Of a DNA stretch of 64,000 nt, positions 8,947 through 19,556 are shown one piece after another. The notes below the pieces were generated by a model that saw only the letters and a list, made by a program, of their open reading frames with translations, made no database searches and was not told the origin of the DNA. The number at the start of each line of letters is the position of its first letter. Within the stretch, counting starts at the first letter, position 1. The position numbers and the translations under genes were made by a program. This DNA comes from Trametes villosa (taxonomy: Eukaryota > Basidiomycota > Agaricomycetes > Polyporales > Polyporaceae), in contig PUDQ02000025.1 in NCBI GenBank assembly GCA_002964805.2, positions 1-64,000 of the forward strand, written 5' to 3'.

Positions 8947-10485
8947 TTAACGGGCCGCCCCGAAGCCGCCCCAGCCCCTTCCACCACGGGCGCCACGGTT
9001 CTGGTTGCCCCGGCGGGCGCCGTTCGCGCGGCCCCTTCCACCGCCGCGCATAGGGAAGGGGGCGTAGACGGGGGGACGGTTCTGCTGGACGGGAGCATGG
9101 AAGGGGGCCGAGTGGGCGCGGGCCGCGTACGAGTACGACGCGCCGGCGCGGGGCGCGTTCCACCCCGGCAGGTCCTGGAAGGGGCATTGCTCGTTCGTGT
9201 GGTCGACGCTGTGGCACCCGGCACAGGGGACGACGCGGACGGCCGTGGCCGTCGTGTTGGTGTTGCATTCGAAGGGGATGGTTGTCAGGAAGTCGCGCCA
9301 CTCGGCCCAGCGGTGCTCCGACGCCGTCGGAGAGTCCGAGTAGATCCGTGCCTGGATGTTGCCGTTAGAAAGCCGGTCGACGTCAACTTCGATCGACCCC
9401 AGGATCTCGTCGACGGCTTCCTCCGGCGGAACTCCGACAAAGTCGGGATGGGACTGGACGAGGTTAAGGATCCAGAGATATACGGGCCCGCCACTGAAGG
9501 CCCTCCAGATGGTGAGGTTGATGTCGCGGGTGTTGGCGAAGCCGCCGAGGGTGACCAGGTAGCTCGGGATCATCTCCTCCCTGCTGTACGCGAAGAAGGA
9601 GATGTCCGGGAAGGACCAGACTCTCCCTTCCACGAGCTGAACCGTGCTCTCCCTCGAGAGGTTGATCGCCGCCCAGGTGATCGGCGCGCCCCTTTGGGCT
9701 GGCGACGGAGTCCACTCCGTCTCCGGCGGTATGATCTCCGGCGAGGACTCCCCGGTGATGCCTCGGACCGCGTTCACAAGGAGCTCAGCGAGGACGCGGG
9801 CCATTCCGCCCCGCGCGTACCCCTGGTTGTAGATGTGGATGAGGACGGTGGTGTCGATCTCCTCGCCGCGCAGCATGGAGATCCGTCCGCGCGCGAGATC
9901 CCTATACATGCCATCGGCCGCAGCCAAATGCGTCATCGGGAAGCCGTTCGCAGGCCTCGGGGTCGCCGACGACGCCTGGATGGTCTGGTCGTTACCGAGC
10001 GGAAGCAGATCGGGGTGATAGTCGGCCCGGCGGGCGTCGTTCGTCGTCGGGTAGGGAGGGGCAGCCATATCGCCCAGGCCAGGCGTACGCCGATAGTCGC
10101 CAGGCACCGCGTTGCGGATGTGCGGAGGGATACTCTCACGGAGGTTGACGCGCTCCGCTTGTCTAGCCGCCGGCCTCGGGGTTGGTAGGTCGGGGTGGCG
10201 CAGCGCCCTTTCATCACCGTGCTGTGTTCCGTCGCCGGCCCCGGAGACGTCCATCGGCTCGTCAGACGGCGCCAGAGCGGAAGACGGCCCGGCCACAGGC
10301 TGTTCCGTCCTTGCCGCCATGCGCAGCCTCCTTCGTGCCGGCTCGCGGTTGATGTCGACTTCCTGGAGAGGGCGAGGGCCGCTCGAGGAGCTCGCCGTTG
10401 TAGACGAGCCGCTCGCCACCGGCACCGCACGACCGTTAGAGGGGCCCGCCTCCATTTCTATACGCTCATCAATTACATTGTACAT
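8947..10485 (-). CDS. LINE ORF1 with CCHC zinc knuckle
   Basis: The protein is about 512 aa, read from the ATG at 10485-10483; a GTG one codon upstream also opens the frame. The N-terminal 130 residues are disordered. Residues about 180-400 are globular, with segments such as LIHIYNQGYARGGMARVL and VYLWILNLVQSHPDFVGV. CAGCHSVDHTNEQC is a CX2CX4HX4C nucleic-acid-binding knuckle. The tail is RGG-rich (GGGRGRANGARRGNQNRG), a typical RNA-binding end. The start ATG overlaps the stop of the upstream ORF in a TGATG pentamer, so termination-reinitiation is likely. The role would be packaging of element RNA. Confidence 0.8.
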   Translation of the reverse strand: MYNVIDERIEMEAGPSNGRAVPVASGSSTTASSSSGPRPLQEVDINREPARRRLRMAARTEQPVAGPSSALAPSDEPMDVSGAGDGTQHGDERALRHPDLPTPRPAARQAERVNLRESIPPHIRNAVPGDYRRTPGLGDMAAPPYPTTNDARRADYHPDLLPLGNDQTIQASSATPRPANGFPMTHLAAADGMYRDLARGRISMLRGEEIDTTVLIHIYNQGYARGGMARVLAELLVNAVRGITGESSPEIIPPETEWTPSPAQRGAPITWAAINLSRESTVQLVEGRVWSFPDISFFAYSREEMIPSYLVTLGGFANTRDINLTIWRAFSGGPVYLWILNLVQSHPDFVGVPPEEAVDEILGSIEVDVDRLSNGNIQARIYSDSPTASEHRWAEWRDFLTTIPFECNTNTTATAVRVVPCAGCHSVDHTNEQCPFQDLPGWNAPRAGASYSYAARAHSAPFHAPVQQNRPPVYAPFPMRGGGRGRANGARRGNQNRGARGGRGWGGFGAAR

Positions 10486-11261
10486 CACTCAAAATCAGGA
10501 CCGAACATACGGTCATACATCTCGCCAAGTTCTTGGAACGGCAAGTCCGGGACGGACGCCCACATCTCCTCGTCACTGCTCGTGTAGACCGGGAGAGGGT
10601 ATAGGTCGCGGGGGAAGGGCCTCTGCGGGCTGGGGGACGGAAGCCTCCGCCCCGGCCTGGCAGCAGCTTGGATACGGCGCCTGGTAGACTCGGTGAACTC
10701 GCGGAGGGGGTCGCCGAAGGAGGGCGGCATGATGCGCTGTGCCCTGGTCCTCGGGGGGGCGGTCGCCGGCGTTGTGCCCGAACGGCTTTGCGCTACTGTC
10801 GTCTGTCTCGAGGGGCGCGATGAGAATGGCACGGCGGGGGTAGCTCCGCCGCCGCGGCGGACAGACACGGGGACGGCCGCCCTAACAGGCGACGGTGGGT
10901 CGACTCGGTAACGCTTCCTCTCGCGGGACGTCGTGGCCGCCTCCTGGTCTTGAGGGGCCGGGCCTGCGTGCATCGACGACGACGCGCCGGCTGACGCTGC
11001 GGGCGTTCTACCGCTAGTTCTCCCGACCGGCGTGGATTCGGCATCGTAGAGCTCGCCGATGTCTTCGAAGGACGACGACGGCGAGGGCATTCTGGTGTTT
11101 GGGATCACCGGCGACGACGACGGTGTGCTGGGGGCGTTAGGGGAGCGTCGGCCCTTCCCTTTATCGGCCCGAGAGGTGCCGACCTCGCCTTCCTCGCTGC
11201 CGTCCTCGTCGGACTGCGGCTCATCGTCGTCCTCGTCCTCCTGCGGGGCTTGCTCGCGCAT
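10485..11261 (-). CDS. LINE upstream ORF, acidic Ser/Pro-rich protein
   Basis: From the ATG at 11261 the protein is 258 aa. It opens with a strongly acidic block (EDEDDDEPQSDEDGSEEGE), continues as a Ser/Pro/Arg-rich disordered chain, and ends in a conserved-looking PLPVYTSSDEEMW segment. Its TGA at 10487-10485 overlaps the ORF1 start. The frame is open upstream to a GTG at 11303. An alternative is a spliced N-terminus: exon 11545-11318 joined across a 50-nt intron (11317-11268, ending in the unusual AAG) to 11267, which would give 336 aa. I cannot decide between these. Confidence 0.55.
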   Translation of the reverse strand: MREQAPQEDEDDDEPQSDEDGSEEGEVGTSRADKGKGRRSPNAPSTPSSSPVIPNTRMPSPSSSFEDIGELYDAESTPVGRTSGRTPAASAGASSSMHAGPAPQDQEAATTSRERKRYRVDPPSPVRAAVPVSVRRGGGATPAVPFSSRPSRQTTVAQSRSGTTPATAPPRTRAQRIMPPSFGDPLREFTESTRRRIQAAARPGRRLPSPSPQRPFPRDLYPLPVYTSSDEEMWASVPDLPFQELGEMYDRMFGPDFE

Positions 11262-11317
11262 AGCCACCTTGGGAGGGGTAAGTAAGTTGCTAAGACGGAG
11301 CACACCAGCCGTCGCAC

Positions 11318-11545
11318 CTCAAGGTCAGGTCCAACCACAGGCTCGAGCCTGGCGAGGCTAGCGACCCTTCGTTCAGCGTCGCGGATCGCCCGAGTAATCG
11401 AGGAGATGCGTGATTCCTCCTGCGCCCGAGTGAGCATGCTCGTCTCGGGCGGGGAGCCGCTAGGGTGCCTCCGAGAGTTGAGCTGGCCAGAGCGGCGGCG
11501 CGTGAGGACACGCGGGGCAGGGGTCGGGGATGGGGGCGGAGACAT
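11318..11545 (-). CDS. Possible first exon of the LINE leader ORF (coiled coil)
   Basis: The ATG at 11545 opens 76 codons with a basic Ser/Pro start followed by a heptad-like helix (RAQEESRISSITRAI, then RDAERRVASLARLE). A GTGCGA donor follows directly at 11317. Joined to 11267 it continues the acidic ORF in frame. The acceptor would be AAG, which is rare, so this could instead be a separate short ORF overlapping the next one in the -1 frame. Confidence 0.35.
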
Positions 11546-12167
11546 GGCAAAGTAGAGGCTAGAGCGGCGAGTGCGAGTTCGCAGAGGTGGGAGAGGGCTA
11601 GTAGCGGGCGTGTCAGTGCTCGCTGCCGTTCACCGCGAGCGCGGCCAAGACTAAATACCAGTTTTCTCGTCGCCTGCCAGACGCTTTAGGAGGCGGCGAC
11701 CTACATCTTCGCTGCAGAGATGTTGGTCCGGGTTTCCGCAGGTCAACATGGTGTTCTTGCATGCTCGATATGTTTGTATGGGCGCCGAGGTGAGCAAAGA
11801 GCTGCGGCCGCATGCGATCGGCACGACTACCGTTAACGTTCTACTCCACCGCGGAAGCGCACTTCTTCTCGCGCCAGGCAACATTGACAGGTCGCTTACT
11901 TTTAAAGTTCGTTTCGTCTGCTCACCACGTTTAGGCAGCCGCGGTACTCAGCAGCAAGCTCCATTCGTAGCCATCCTGTCCAAGAAGGGGACCGTCGCAC
12001 GAGACCAGGACTGAGGCATAAAGGCGGAAGCAAAGAGCGTACAGCAGTGATCTACATGATGTTCGCAGGCATACAAATCGGTCTGAACAGGTCTAGGCGC
12101 CACTATTCCTGCCACGCGCGCGTTTCCGCTCCTTCACACGCTGTCCGCGCCCATGCCCACATCTCAT
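11546..12167. other. No supported gene
   Basis: This region probably includes the 5' untranslated part of the LINE on the minus strand. Several ORFs of 60-90 codons occur on both strands, but none has a recognisable domain or splice continuation. Confidence 0.35.
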
Positions 12168-12815
12168 TCACTCCTCCATTTCCAACGCTCCACCCCGCGA
12201 CAGAGGCGAGGGCGTGGCCGGGGCGTGCTTGTTGTACATCGCGCGGAGATCCGCAGAGCCTGAGAGCGGACCATCCGGTCGGGGGCGCAGCCTCTTCTTT
12301 GGCCTGGCCGCGTACATGAGCGCCTGCGCGGGGTTCTCCGGCGTGTCCGGGGTCCCGTCCTCCCACTCGGGGTCTGCGTCCCTGCCCCCCTCTCCACGTG
12401 CACCCGGGGGCGAGAGCGCTCTGCCAACTCCTCGGACTAGATCGGCGCTCGGGGAGGCGTCGGGCGGCGGGACGGCGCCTGGGGCTCGGAGATATGCGAA
12501 GGCGACTTGGGTGTGAGTTGGCGCCAGAAGGTTTTTGACGATGTACACCACACCATCCCTCTGCTTCTTGACATCCACGACGGGGCCGGCGATGAGGATG
12601 TCGATGATGAAGAGTTGGGAGGGGGCGGCCTCGGTGGCAACCGTCCGGGCCGGGATTTGAAGGCGAACGAGCTCGTCTGCTGCGAGACGGACACCACGCT
12701 GGTCGAGGATGGTGAAGAAGGCGTTTGGGGAGGAGGAGGGGGCGGGGTGAAGGGCCGAAATGGCTTCGCGGACGAGGACGGCAGGGACGGGGGCAATCGC
12801 TGCTTTGATCGACAT
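12168..12815 (-). CDS. Unknown 215-aa protein
   Basis: The single uninterrupted ORF has an ATG at 12815 and ends in MEE at 12168. Residues 1-115 look globular, with a regular beta-rich pattern (APSQLFIIDILIAGPVVDV, then DGVVYIVKNLLAP, then QVAFAYL). The second half is Pro/Gly/Glu-rich and probably disordered, with a basic patch (AARPKKRLRPRP) that could be a nuclear localisation signal. I do not recognise the family. It lies between the LINE and the ATL gene, which suggests a host gene. The overlapping ORFs in other frames are shadows. Confidence 0.5.
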   Translation of the reverse strand: MSIKAAIAPVPAVLVREAISALHPAPSSSPNAFFTILDQRGVRLAADELVRLQIPARTVATEAAPSQLFIIDILIAGPVVDVKKQRDGVVYIVKNLLAPTHTQVAFAYLRAPGAVPPPDASPSADLVRGVGRALSPPGARGEGGRDADPEWEDGTPDTPENPAQALMYAARPKKRLRPRPDGPLSGSADLRAMYNKHAPATPSPLSRGGALEMEE

Positions 12816-13927
12816 TGTTGGGCTGCTTGGGAGGCGAGCGTTGGCCAGGGTTTATATCTGCCTGTTGGCGCGCACGGAGCGCACAGACCACCCACTGTGA
12901 TTCTAGTCTTTGGCGAGGCGTAGAGAATCACAGCTGCGATCATTCAGACATGGGAGGGCATGGCATTCAGCCAGCCAGGAGCCGAACGGAAGTAAGGAGC
13001 GTGGTGGTTTTGGTGGAGAAGAAACAGACACCTGAGTCACCTAACGTAAGACATAACTCCTAAAAGGGCACACTCCTGATAGGCGCAAAGCATCCGACTT
13101 GCCGCATTCCGTGCGTGGGGGCCATATTGCCAACATTCACCAATCTCTGGCCGCCTTCCAACCGCACTCAAAGCGTACTGGGCCCACGCCTCCACACACC
13201 CTTATCCTTCGTCAGACAGCGGCATCTATACATATTTTCCATTACGCAGCCACGCAGGCTCGCAGCGCCGCCGTCAACCTTGCGTGTACATCAGTCCACA
13301 CGCCGCCGGTTTATCAAGACGCAAGCCAAAACCCGCCGGTCAATGCTCGGCATTCAGACAGGAGGGGAGAGAAAGGTTCAGGCCGCGCGCCGCGTCCACG
13401 TGCCCGGCCTGAGCCAGACGCCAGGCCAGGCTGCGCCACACAAGCGCCCATGTTGACATCTCGGCCTACTAAGTGCGCCATCCTCGAGGGCCCTGCCTCA
13501 GCGAGCCACATCGACACGCATTCAACTCCTTGCCATACGCCAGCCATGCACAGCGCATACGCAGGGAAGGAGGGATGGGGGCGGGGAGCGACGCGTAGGA
13601 GCAGTCCGCCGGCCACCCTCATGCTATGTCCCACATCCCCTTAACTCATCGTCTCGCGCGGCCTCTGCCCGCTTCTTCTCCACACGACTGGTCATAGACC
13701 ATGGCACACGGCCATATGGGCCATATAGGCCAAAGCATCCATTGCACGAGCTATGTTTCAAGGATTCCCCCGCCCAGGGGCTCAGCCCAGGCGTGGGAAA
13801 GTTGGACCGTGATGGTGGTCAGAGCCACGCCTCCGAGTCCGACGCGCAGCGAATCCGAGCACGGCACCGACTCCGTTCAGCCACCGACCACGACGAGCGA
13901 CGAGGCCCGGCATCGCTGGCGTCCACA
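12816..13927. other. Intergenic, no supported gene
   Basis: An open frame at 13099-13644 on the plus strand has no domain-like pattern, is rich in Ser/Pro/His/Thr and looks like chance. The stretch presumably holds the divergent promoters of the 215-aa gene and the ATL gene. A near-palindromic repeat of GGCCATAT units lies at 13710-13731. Confidence 0.4.
13710..13731. repeat. Near-palindromic GGCCATAT repeat
   Basis: Overlapping GGCCATAT, GGGCCATAT and AGGCC units form a short dyad about 200 bp upstream of the ATL start. It could be a regulatory site or be incidental. Confidence 0.4.
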
Positions 13928-14548
13928 ATGGACGGAGATGAGTTTCATGCCGCTGTACGCTCTAGCCCCTGCTCGTTCAAATCAGTGCACTGATCGTGTA
14001 ACGATTTCGTGAATACGCAGGTCTATCACGTCGTCCGCCAGATACCCCCTCAGAAGGTCACTTCCTACGGTGTGTCTTCTCCTCTTTCTGAATTATGCCC
14101 AAATATACTAATATGTGCCATAGGACACATTGCGAAGCTCATCGGCATGCCCAGGCATTCGCGGCACGTCGGGCAAGGTCCGTCTTCTCCCACCCAGCCC
14201 GTCGCATCCCGCATACTGACCTGCCCGTTTCCCGATATAGCGCTGAAATTTGTCTCGCCGGACGTCGTCCCTGCCATCCCGTGGTACCGCGTCCTCTCGT
14301 CTTCCGGCGCCATCTCCTCGCGCGGGCCCGGTACGGACGGTGCGGCGCGCCAACGCGATGCGCTCATCGCGGAAGGCGTCGACGTCGAGGTGACGCGCTC
14401 GGGCGACTTGAAAGTCAACTTGCGACAGTATGGGTGGTTCCCCGCCCCTGGGACTATTGATACAGGGGTGCAGGTGGCGCAAGAGGACCATGGGGAGGAC
14501 GATGAAGAAGCTGAAGAAGCCGGGGAGGCCGAAGAACAGGACGCATGA
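13928..14548 (+). CDS. atl1: Alkyltransferase-like (ATL) DNA-repair protein
   Basis: Model: exons 13928-13954, 14021-14069, 14124-14177 and 14241-14548; 145 aa. Intron 2 carries a textbook TACTAAT branch site. The protein matches the O6-alkylguanine DNA alkyltransferase fold across residues about 9-115: VYHVVRQIPPQKVTSYG, then IAKLIGMPRHSRHVGQ, then the active-site region IPWYRVLSSSGAIS. True alkyltransferases have PCHRV; here the acceptor Cys is Trp, which defines the ATL subfamily. ATL proteins bind and flip O6-alkylguanine and hand the lesion to nucleotide excision repair. The last 25 residues are a very acidic tail (EDDEEAEEAGEAEE) absent from the compact ATL core; its role is unknown. 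The gene is almost certainly functional. Confidence 0.92.
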
Positions 14549-15099
14549 TTGCGCTTGTATGATTATCTTCACGTTGTCACGACGAATGGAGCAACTGGGA
14601 ATTTGCGTACTCTCTGCTGTGTAAATGGAAGTTTTGCAGAACCACCGTCCCTCGCTCTAGACGAATTCCTCTGCCTTGAAGCAGAGCAAGAGTCGGCGAG
14701 GAGGACGGGGGGCGCCGGGAGAGATGGCGGACGCAAGAAGTTGAAACGACGCGTACAGGCATGCTCCCATTCACCCTCCTGTTCCCACTCTTCGCCACAC
14801 TCTCGTCTGTAGCCGCAGCCCGGTGGAGGGCCCTGGTAGGCGAAAAGTCTCTCTACGACCCCCAGCCTTCGTACTTGGGGGGTAGACTCCACGCGGGGCG
14901 AGATATCGCAGGCGCCACGAAGTCCGTTGCAGAGCTCCCTAATTGATAGTACAGTCGGTCTCAAAGACCAAGCTTTTACAGCACACGTGTTAGACAACTG
15001 CGACAGCTTCAAGCCAAACCCAATCAGGCAGCCCCCGTCGCATTGCATGCTACGTCCACCCCACATCAGCAATCCCCACTCGCGCGATAATCCAGCTCA
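14549..15099. other. Convergent intergenic region
   Basis: This lies between the ATL gene and the GH28 gene, which point towards each other. It presumably holds both 3' untranslated regions. No gene is supported. Confidence 0.4.
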
Positions 15100-17121
15100 T
15101 CACTCACCAGGCAACCCAAACTCGCTCGCGACGTTCACGCACTTGAAGCTCGGCGCGGTCCCGTTCGGCGGCGCGACCCGCACGTTTTCGAAGCGGATGT
15201 TCGGGCACGGCGCGCCCGCGCTGCACTCGACGTCCACGACTGCCGCCCAGCTCGTCAGTTTCCACGTATGAATCCCACAGGACTGAAAGGTAAAAGACAC
15301 ACTGGTGTTGCGCAAGGAGGTGCCCGTCCAGTCGCTGAACGTCAGGTTGCTGAACTGCAGCTTCGACGGCTCGTCGCCCCTGTCAAAGAACCACAATCAT
15401 CAGCCATTTCCTCCTCCGCCGCCGCGCAGACCAAGCCTAGTCGAGGGGACGTACGAATGCCCGCCGTTTGTCTGATAAACATGTATCGGGACCGTAACGC
15501 GGTCGAGCGAGACGCGCCGCGCGATCACGTTCGACACATACCCTGCCCCTCTCGTCAGCCACGCGGTCGACGTTGAGACGATGTAGAGAAGGGAAAGGAC
15601 GGACCGCCTCCGCCTCCGCCGCCGGTGGGCGGGGCGCCATGCACGGAGCCGGTCCACGTCTTGAGGTACACGCCCGAGACCATGTTCGGCTGCACCTGCG
15701 GGTCTAGGCGGATCATCTTCCCCGCGCCCGCGCATGCGTTAGTATCCACTCTCCAACATCCCTCGAGAGGTTTGGGAGAGCGCTGGGCAACGCACCTTGA
15801 TGTCCTCCATGACGAGGTTGTCCACGATGTCAGGCTATGTCGATCGAAGCAAAGGGTATGGGGTGTGAAATGGGAGCGAATGGGAGGGAAGAAAGAACGC
15901 ACGAGGTCAGCGTACTGCCCGAGCGAGCCGACGGCGATCCCATTCCCGCCGCGGCAGGTGATGTCCTTTGCGTAGATGTTCGTCGAGTTCTGCGACGCTC
16001 GCTTGTCAGCACGCTCTTCCTGTACCGCGGCAGAGGTATGAGTGTATGCGCACTCCTTTGATGGCGAGGCAGTCGTCGCCGCTCGTGATCTAAGACATGG
16101 TTACTAGAGAGCTGGAGGAATGGGTGTAAGATGACTGACGTCGAAGCGTAGGAGCGAGATCTTGTCCGAGCGGTATGTGTTGATTCCTAGGGAGGTCCAT
16201 AAGTTTACCATGCATATACTAGCAAGTAACGTCGAATCGCATACCGTCGGTATTGGGAACCACACTGTACAAAGCACCATCAGCACCGAAACTAGGACCG
16301 GTATGAAGACCGACCGCACTCACTTCTGCCCCGCATACCGCGGATCCTCATTCGTCGCATTACAGTGCATCCCATCATACACCACCTCCCGCGACTCCGC
16401 CACCGCATTGCACCAAAACGGCTGCCCCTCGATCCTGAAGTCCCGCACCACCCCCCTCGTCACGTTCACCAGCGACAGCGCCACGGGGCGCCCGTCCCCG
16501 TCCTCCCGCGTGCGGTTCGCAAAGTACGACCACCAGACCTGGCCGTTGCCGGTGATGCCGCCGGCGTTGTGCGCGTCGACGGTGAAGTCGCGCCCGGTGA
16601 GGACGAACCAGGAGGCTTGGGACTGGATGAAGATCGCGCGGTAGGTGTTCGCGGGGTCGAGCCAGTAGGCGATATCGGGCTTGAACTAGCGGGCGAGTTT
16701 CGGTCAGGGCTTGGGCTCTGGAGGTGCACTGGTGGAAGATGCAGAGCTCACGTTTAAGTAGCCGTGTAGGTCAACCCTGGAGGATACGAGGTCCCAAGTC
16801 ATCTTCCTGTCACCTTGGATTTAGTATGGCTATACGCAAGGAACGAGCAGCCAGTACTTGCCTCGTGATGTTATACTGCCCAGGTGCAAACACGGTCCTC
16901 CCGAAGTGCCCACACTTCGCAATAGCCGCCTCGACCTGCATGCCCCACAAACATCATCATCCGCCTACCACATCTCGAGCACGACCTACCTGGTCCGTAT
17001 CGTCTCTCCCATGGCCCAATGGCCTCAGCGTGCACACCTTCTCCGCAGAGGCCGCCGCCGCACAGGCGTACGACACCCAGCACCCCAAAGCCACGGTCAG
17101 CAGGCTCAGCGATGCGCGCAT
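15100..17121 (-). CDS. Secreted GH28 exo-polygalacturonase, 13 exons
   Basis: Model on the minus strand: 17121-16990, 16935-16862, 16806-16752, 16685-16324, 16264-16245, 16186-16140, 16089-16054, 15989-15903, 15834-15796, 15716-15605, 15542-15455, 15379-15303, 15239-15100; 422 aa. Residues 1-24 form a signal peptide ending in Ala-rich sequence. The GH28 catalytic set is visible: VVPNTDG, SGDDCLAIKG, the loop CRGGNGIAVGSLGQY in place of GHG, and GVYLKTWTG. GGNG instead of GHG, with YLKTW, fits the exo-acting or rhamnogalacturonan-related branch. Several N-glycosylation sequons occur. The enzyme would hydrolyse galacturonan of plant pectin outside the cell. Intron 2 uses a GC-AG donor (AG/GCAAGT) and intron 9 an AAG acceptor. 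The gene looks intact. Confidence 0.9.
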
Positions 17122-17748
17122 ATTCAAGCCGCTAGCTCAAGACTCGAAGCCCGGGGAGTTGCACGCGTCGCGCTCCGCCGCCGCCGTGCTTTAAGGCGTG
17201 GTGCACGACAGTCACGAGCTGATGCTCGACGGCCCGGGGCTGGTCGGCTGGTGGAGGGGCGCGTCCAGTGACCTCCGTGAAGGTGCGCCGGCGAAACATC
17301 GAGGCCGCATGGAAGTCCGATGCGACGAGGACGTCTGCGCGAGTGGATCTCTAGCTCAGTTTCCGGCGCGTTCGACTGATGCCGCATGGGGCTCCCGCAG
17401 TGTGAGGTTCGCGGGCGGGCCGGGTGCGCGGTCGTTCGGTCGTGTAAGGGCTGAAATGCATCTATGAGGCCAGTGTGAGTAGTCAAGCCTTATTGTACTG
17501 GCTTTTATTGGTGATACGAACTACCTTTAACATTACAAGGTAGAGGATGGAGAGAGAAAGCGGCTCACAGCGAAGCCCGGTTTAGTCGGACTTGTCAGGA
17601 GAGGAAGCGCCCACGGTCGCAATGCCACGCGAGCGATCAATCAACGAGGTTGGAACAACACCACGACCACCGGGGCCACCTTTCGCGCCAGTCAGCGGAC
17701 ACATCGACGGGTGTGTGCACGGCGGAGACTTCTTTGACATACAACAGC
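17122..17748. other. Divergent promoter region of GH28 and C1
   Basis: The starts of the GH28 gene (minus) and C1 (plus) face away from each other across 627 bp. No gene is supported inside. Confidence 0.4.
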
Positions 17749-19111
17749 ATGGACCATCCGCCAGAAGTTGCTCTTAACGCGGTTTTGCCCGACGGCCAAC
17801 CTAACCAGGCCGGTGTCGGCGAGGAGCTCCCCGCAGCAAATAACATCCAACAGGTCGCAGCTCAGAACAATGGTCATGCCCACGCAGAAGATGACTGCTT
17901 GTGCTGTAAGATTCGCTTGATTGGGTTTCCAGTGACTAAAACTTGCTAACTCTTTGAGTCTTCAGGGCCTCACAGGAAGGATGGGCTCGGCCCTCCGCAG
18001 CCGGTTGAGCAGCTCCTGCTGGAGCTGTGGAAGGACGCCGACGAGGTCATCAAATCTTTGAACGAGACCGTTCGGTACCTCCAAACGCGCCGGGAGGACC
18101 CATCCAAGGTACTACCGGTCCCAGCAGCCGAGTCACTCACCGCCAAAGCCGTCCCCATGCACACCGTGAGTTACACCAATCCTTACGCCGATGCGTCTCC
18201 GCAGCCCGAGAGTCAGCGCTTATATCGGGATCGCAGGGCTTGAATCGTGCGATGGGACGTATTTACGAGGCACCGGGCTATATCTTTCCGAAGCCACGGT
18301 GCAAGAACAGCTTCGAACAACACCTGGCCTTCCTTGCCCAGCGGGAGGAAAAGCTCGCTTCGATTGAAACGGTCTTTTCCGGGACCATGGCCGATTCGAC
18401 ATCCCTAGTCCAGGCCCGCCAGAAGTTCCTCGAGATACAGCGCAGCAGACACCGACAGTGGGTCATGCAAATGGTCGTGCGCGTAGCGGTACGTTGGCCG
18501 ACACATAGTGATACCGTCGTACGAACCCTCACGTTGCCTCCTAGGGCGTCTTGACGTTGCCGTTCTCCCCTTTGCTATCCGCGGCGCTCACCGGGCTCGA
18601 CATGATGGTGCTCGGTACCGTAGCTGGCGTCAGGGCGATTCTGGAGCCCGGAGACGAGTTCCGCGCTACGTCCGACAGCATCGAGTCCCTCCTGGAGGAG
18701 ATGAAGGAGCGGCTCGCGACCGTCCAGACTCTGCGCCGGGAGATCGTTGCGATCCGCGCGAAGGTCGAGGCCCAGCGCGACGACCCTGCCGCGTCGCGCT
18801 TGTTCGATATCTTGCTCCAGCTGCAGGACGCGAACGACCTCGCAATAGAAGTCACTCACTGGCAACTCGCTGCGAATCGCGAGGACTCGGATGCGGAGCA
18901 CAAGACGAGACTTCCGGCGTCTTCCCTCGGAAACCTCGTAGGGGCGATACGCAAGCTCACAGATGCTCTGGGGCAACCGCCCGCGGGCACCGAATCGCTT
19001 GTCGAGCTAGACGACTCCGAATGGAGTATTCTCGACGAGACCCTGGAGGGGCTGAAGGGCGCGGTTCGCCACACGGATCAGACGGATGTCGTCCTTCCTC
19101 TCCATCATTAG
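17749..19111 (+). CDS. C1, unknown coiled-coil family protein (copy 1 of 5)
   Basis: Exons 17749-17905, 17966-18165, 18237-18488 and 18545-19111; 391 aa. I do not recognise the family, but four more copies in the window share its exon plan. Exon 1 encodes a variable disordered N-terminus ending in DCLC, completed to Trp across the intron. Exon 2 has the PPQPVEQLLLELWKDA helix. Exon 3 has APGYIFPKPRC, then FEQHLAFLAQREEKL and a basic RSRHRQW end. Exon 4 begins with a hydrophobic stretch (LPFSPLLSAALTGLDMMVLG) followed by long amphipathic helices and the family signature DDSEWSILDETLEGL. It is the most diverged copy. There is no signal peptide; a single membrane helix is possible. It sits in tandem 446 bp before C2. 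Confidence 0.8.
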
Positions 19112-19556
19112 GAGAACACATAGCCTGTTCTTCGCTTTCCCCTGCTTTCCCTGCCGTTGCTCTGGTTCTCCGCTGTCGAAATTCGCACCCTTTTCATAAT
19201 CGCTCCCTCATACCCTCGTCAAATCTGTCTTGCATATCAGGTGCGTCTCGTTGTCCCCCTTGTAGGCGATCTGTCGTTGACGTCCCTCCCCACGAGATCT
19301 AGGCCACCGACCCTCTTAAACTTTCAGTTGTTCATACTCACATCTACGCTCGTCGCTCGTTCATGTACTTCTCAATCCAGGATTATTCTAAGCAAACTGG
19401 CGTGTGCCGGGATTGAAACTCCAGCGTGGGAATGGCTCACGAGCGCCTACGCGGTATATGCGGTGCGCGAGCAGCGCGGCCGCCGCGCTTGCTCAGCACC
19501 CTCACCATCTACGGACTCTTTCGGCGTGTACGACTATCTAGAGCCGCTGTCGTTGC

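Larger units (their letters stand above)
5561..11545 (-). mobile_element. LINE (non-LTR retrotransposon), 5' ORFs present, 3' end lost
   Basis: The minus strand carries, in order, a coiled-coil/charged ORF (11545 to 10485), an ORF1 with a CCHC knuckle (10485 to 8947) and an ORF2 with an apurinic-like endonuclease and reverse transcriptase (8533 to about 5850). This order is standard for a LINE. ORF2 stops resembling a LINE shortly after the thumb region, near 5850, so no RNase H or C-terminal knuckle is present. The remaining roughly 95 codons run on in frame into GC-rich unrelated DNA. LINEs normally lose the 5' end, so this 3' loss points to a later insertion or deletion. The exact element ends are not visible. 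Confidence 0.8.

Noticed and set aside
8779..10188. 469-codon plus-strand ORF antisense to LINE ORF1
   Set aside because: GC-rich shadow frame; the minus strand carries the CCHC knuckle, RGG tail and TGATG coupling.
12103..12943. Two overlapping ORFs of 168-262 codons on the same strand as the unknown 215-aa gene
   Set aside because: Pro/Arg/Ser-rich shadows of the 215-aa frame, which alone has a regular globular pattern.
13099..13644. 181-codon plus-strand ORF upstream of ATL
   Set aside because: No domain, no hydrophobic core pattern, biased composition.
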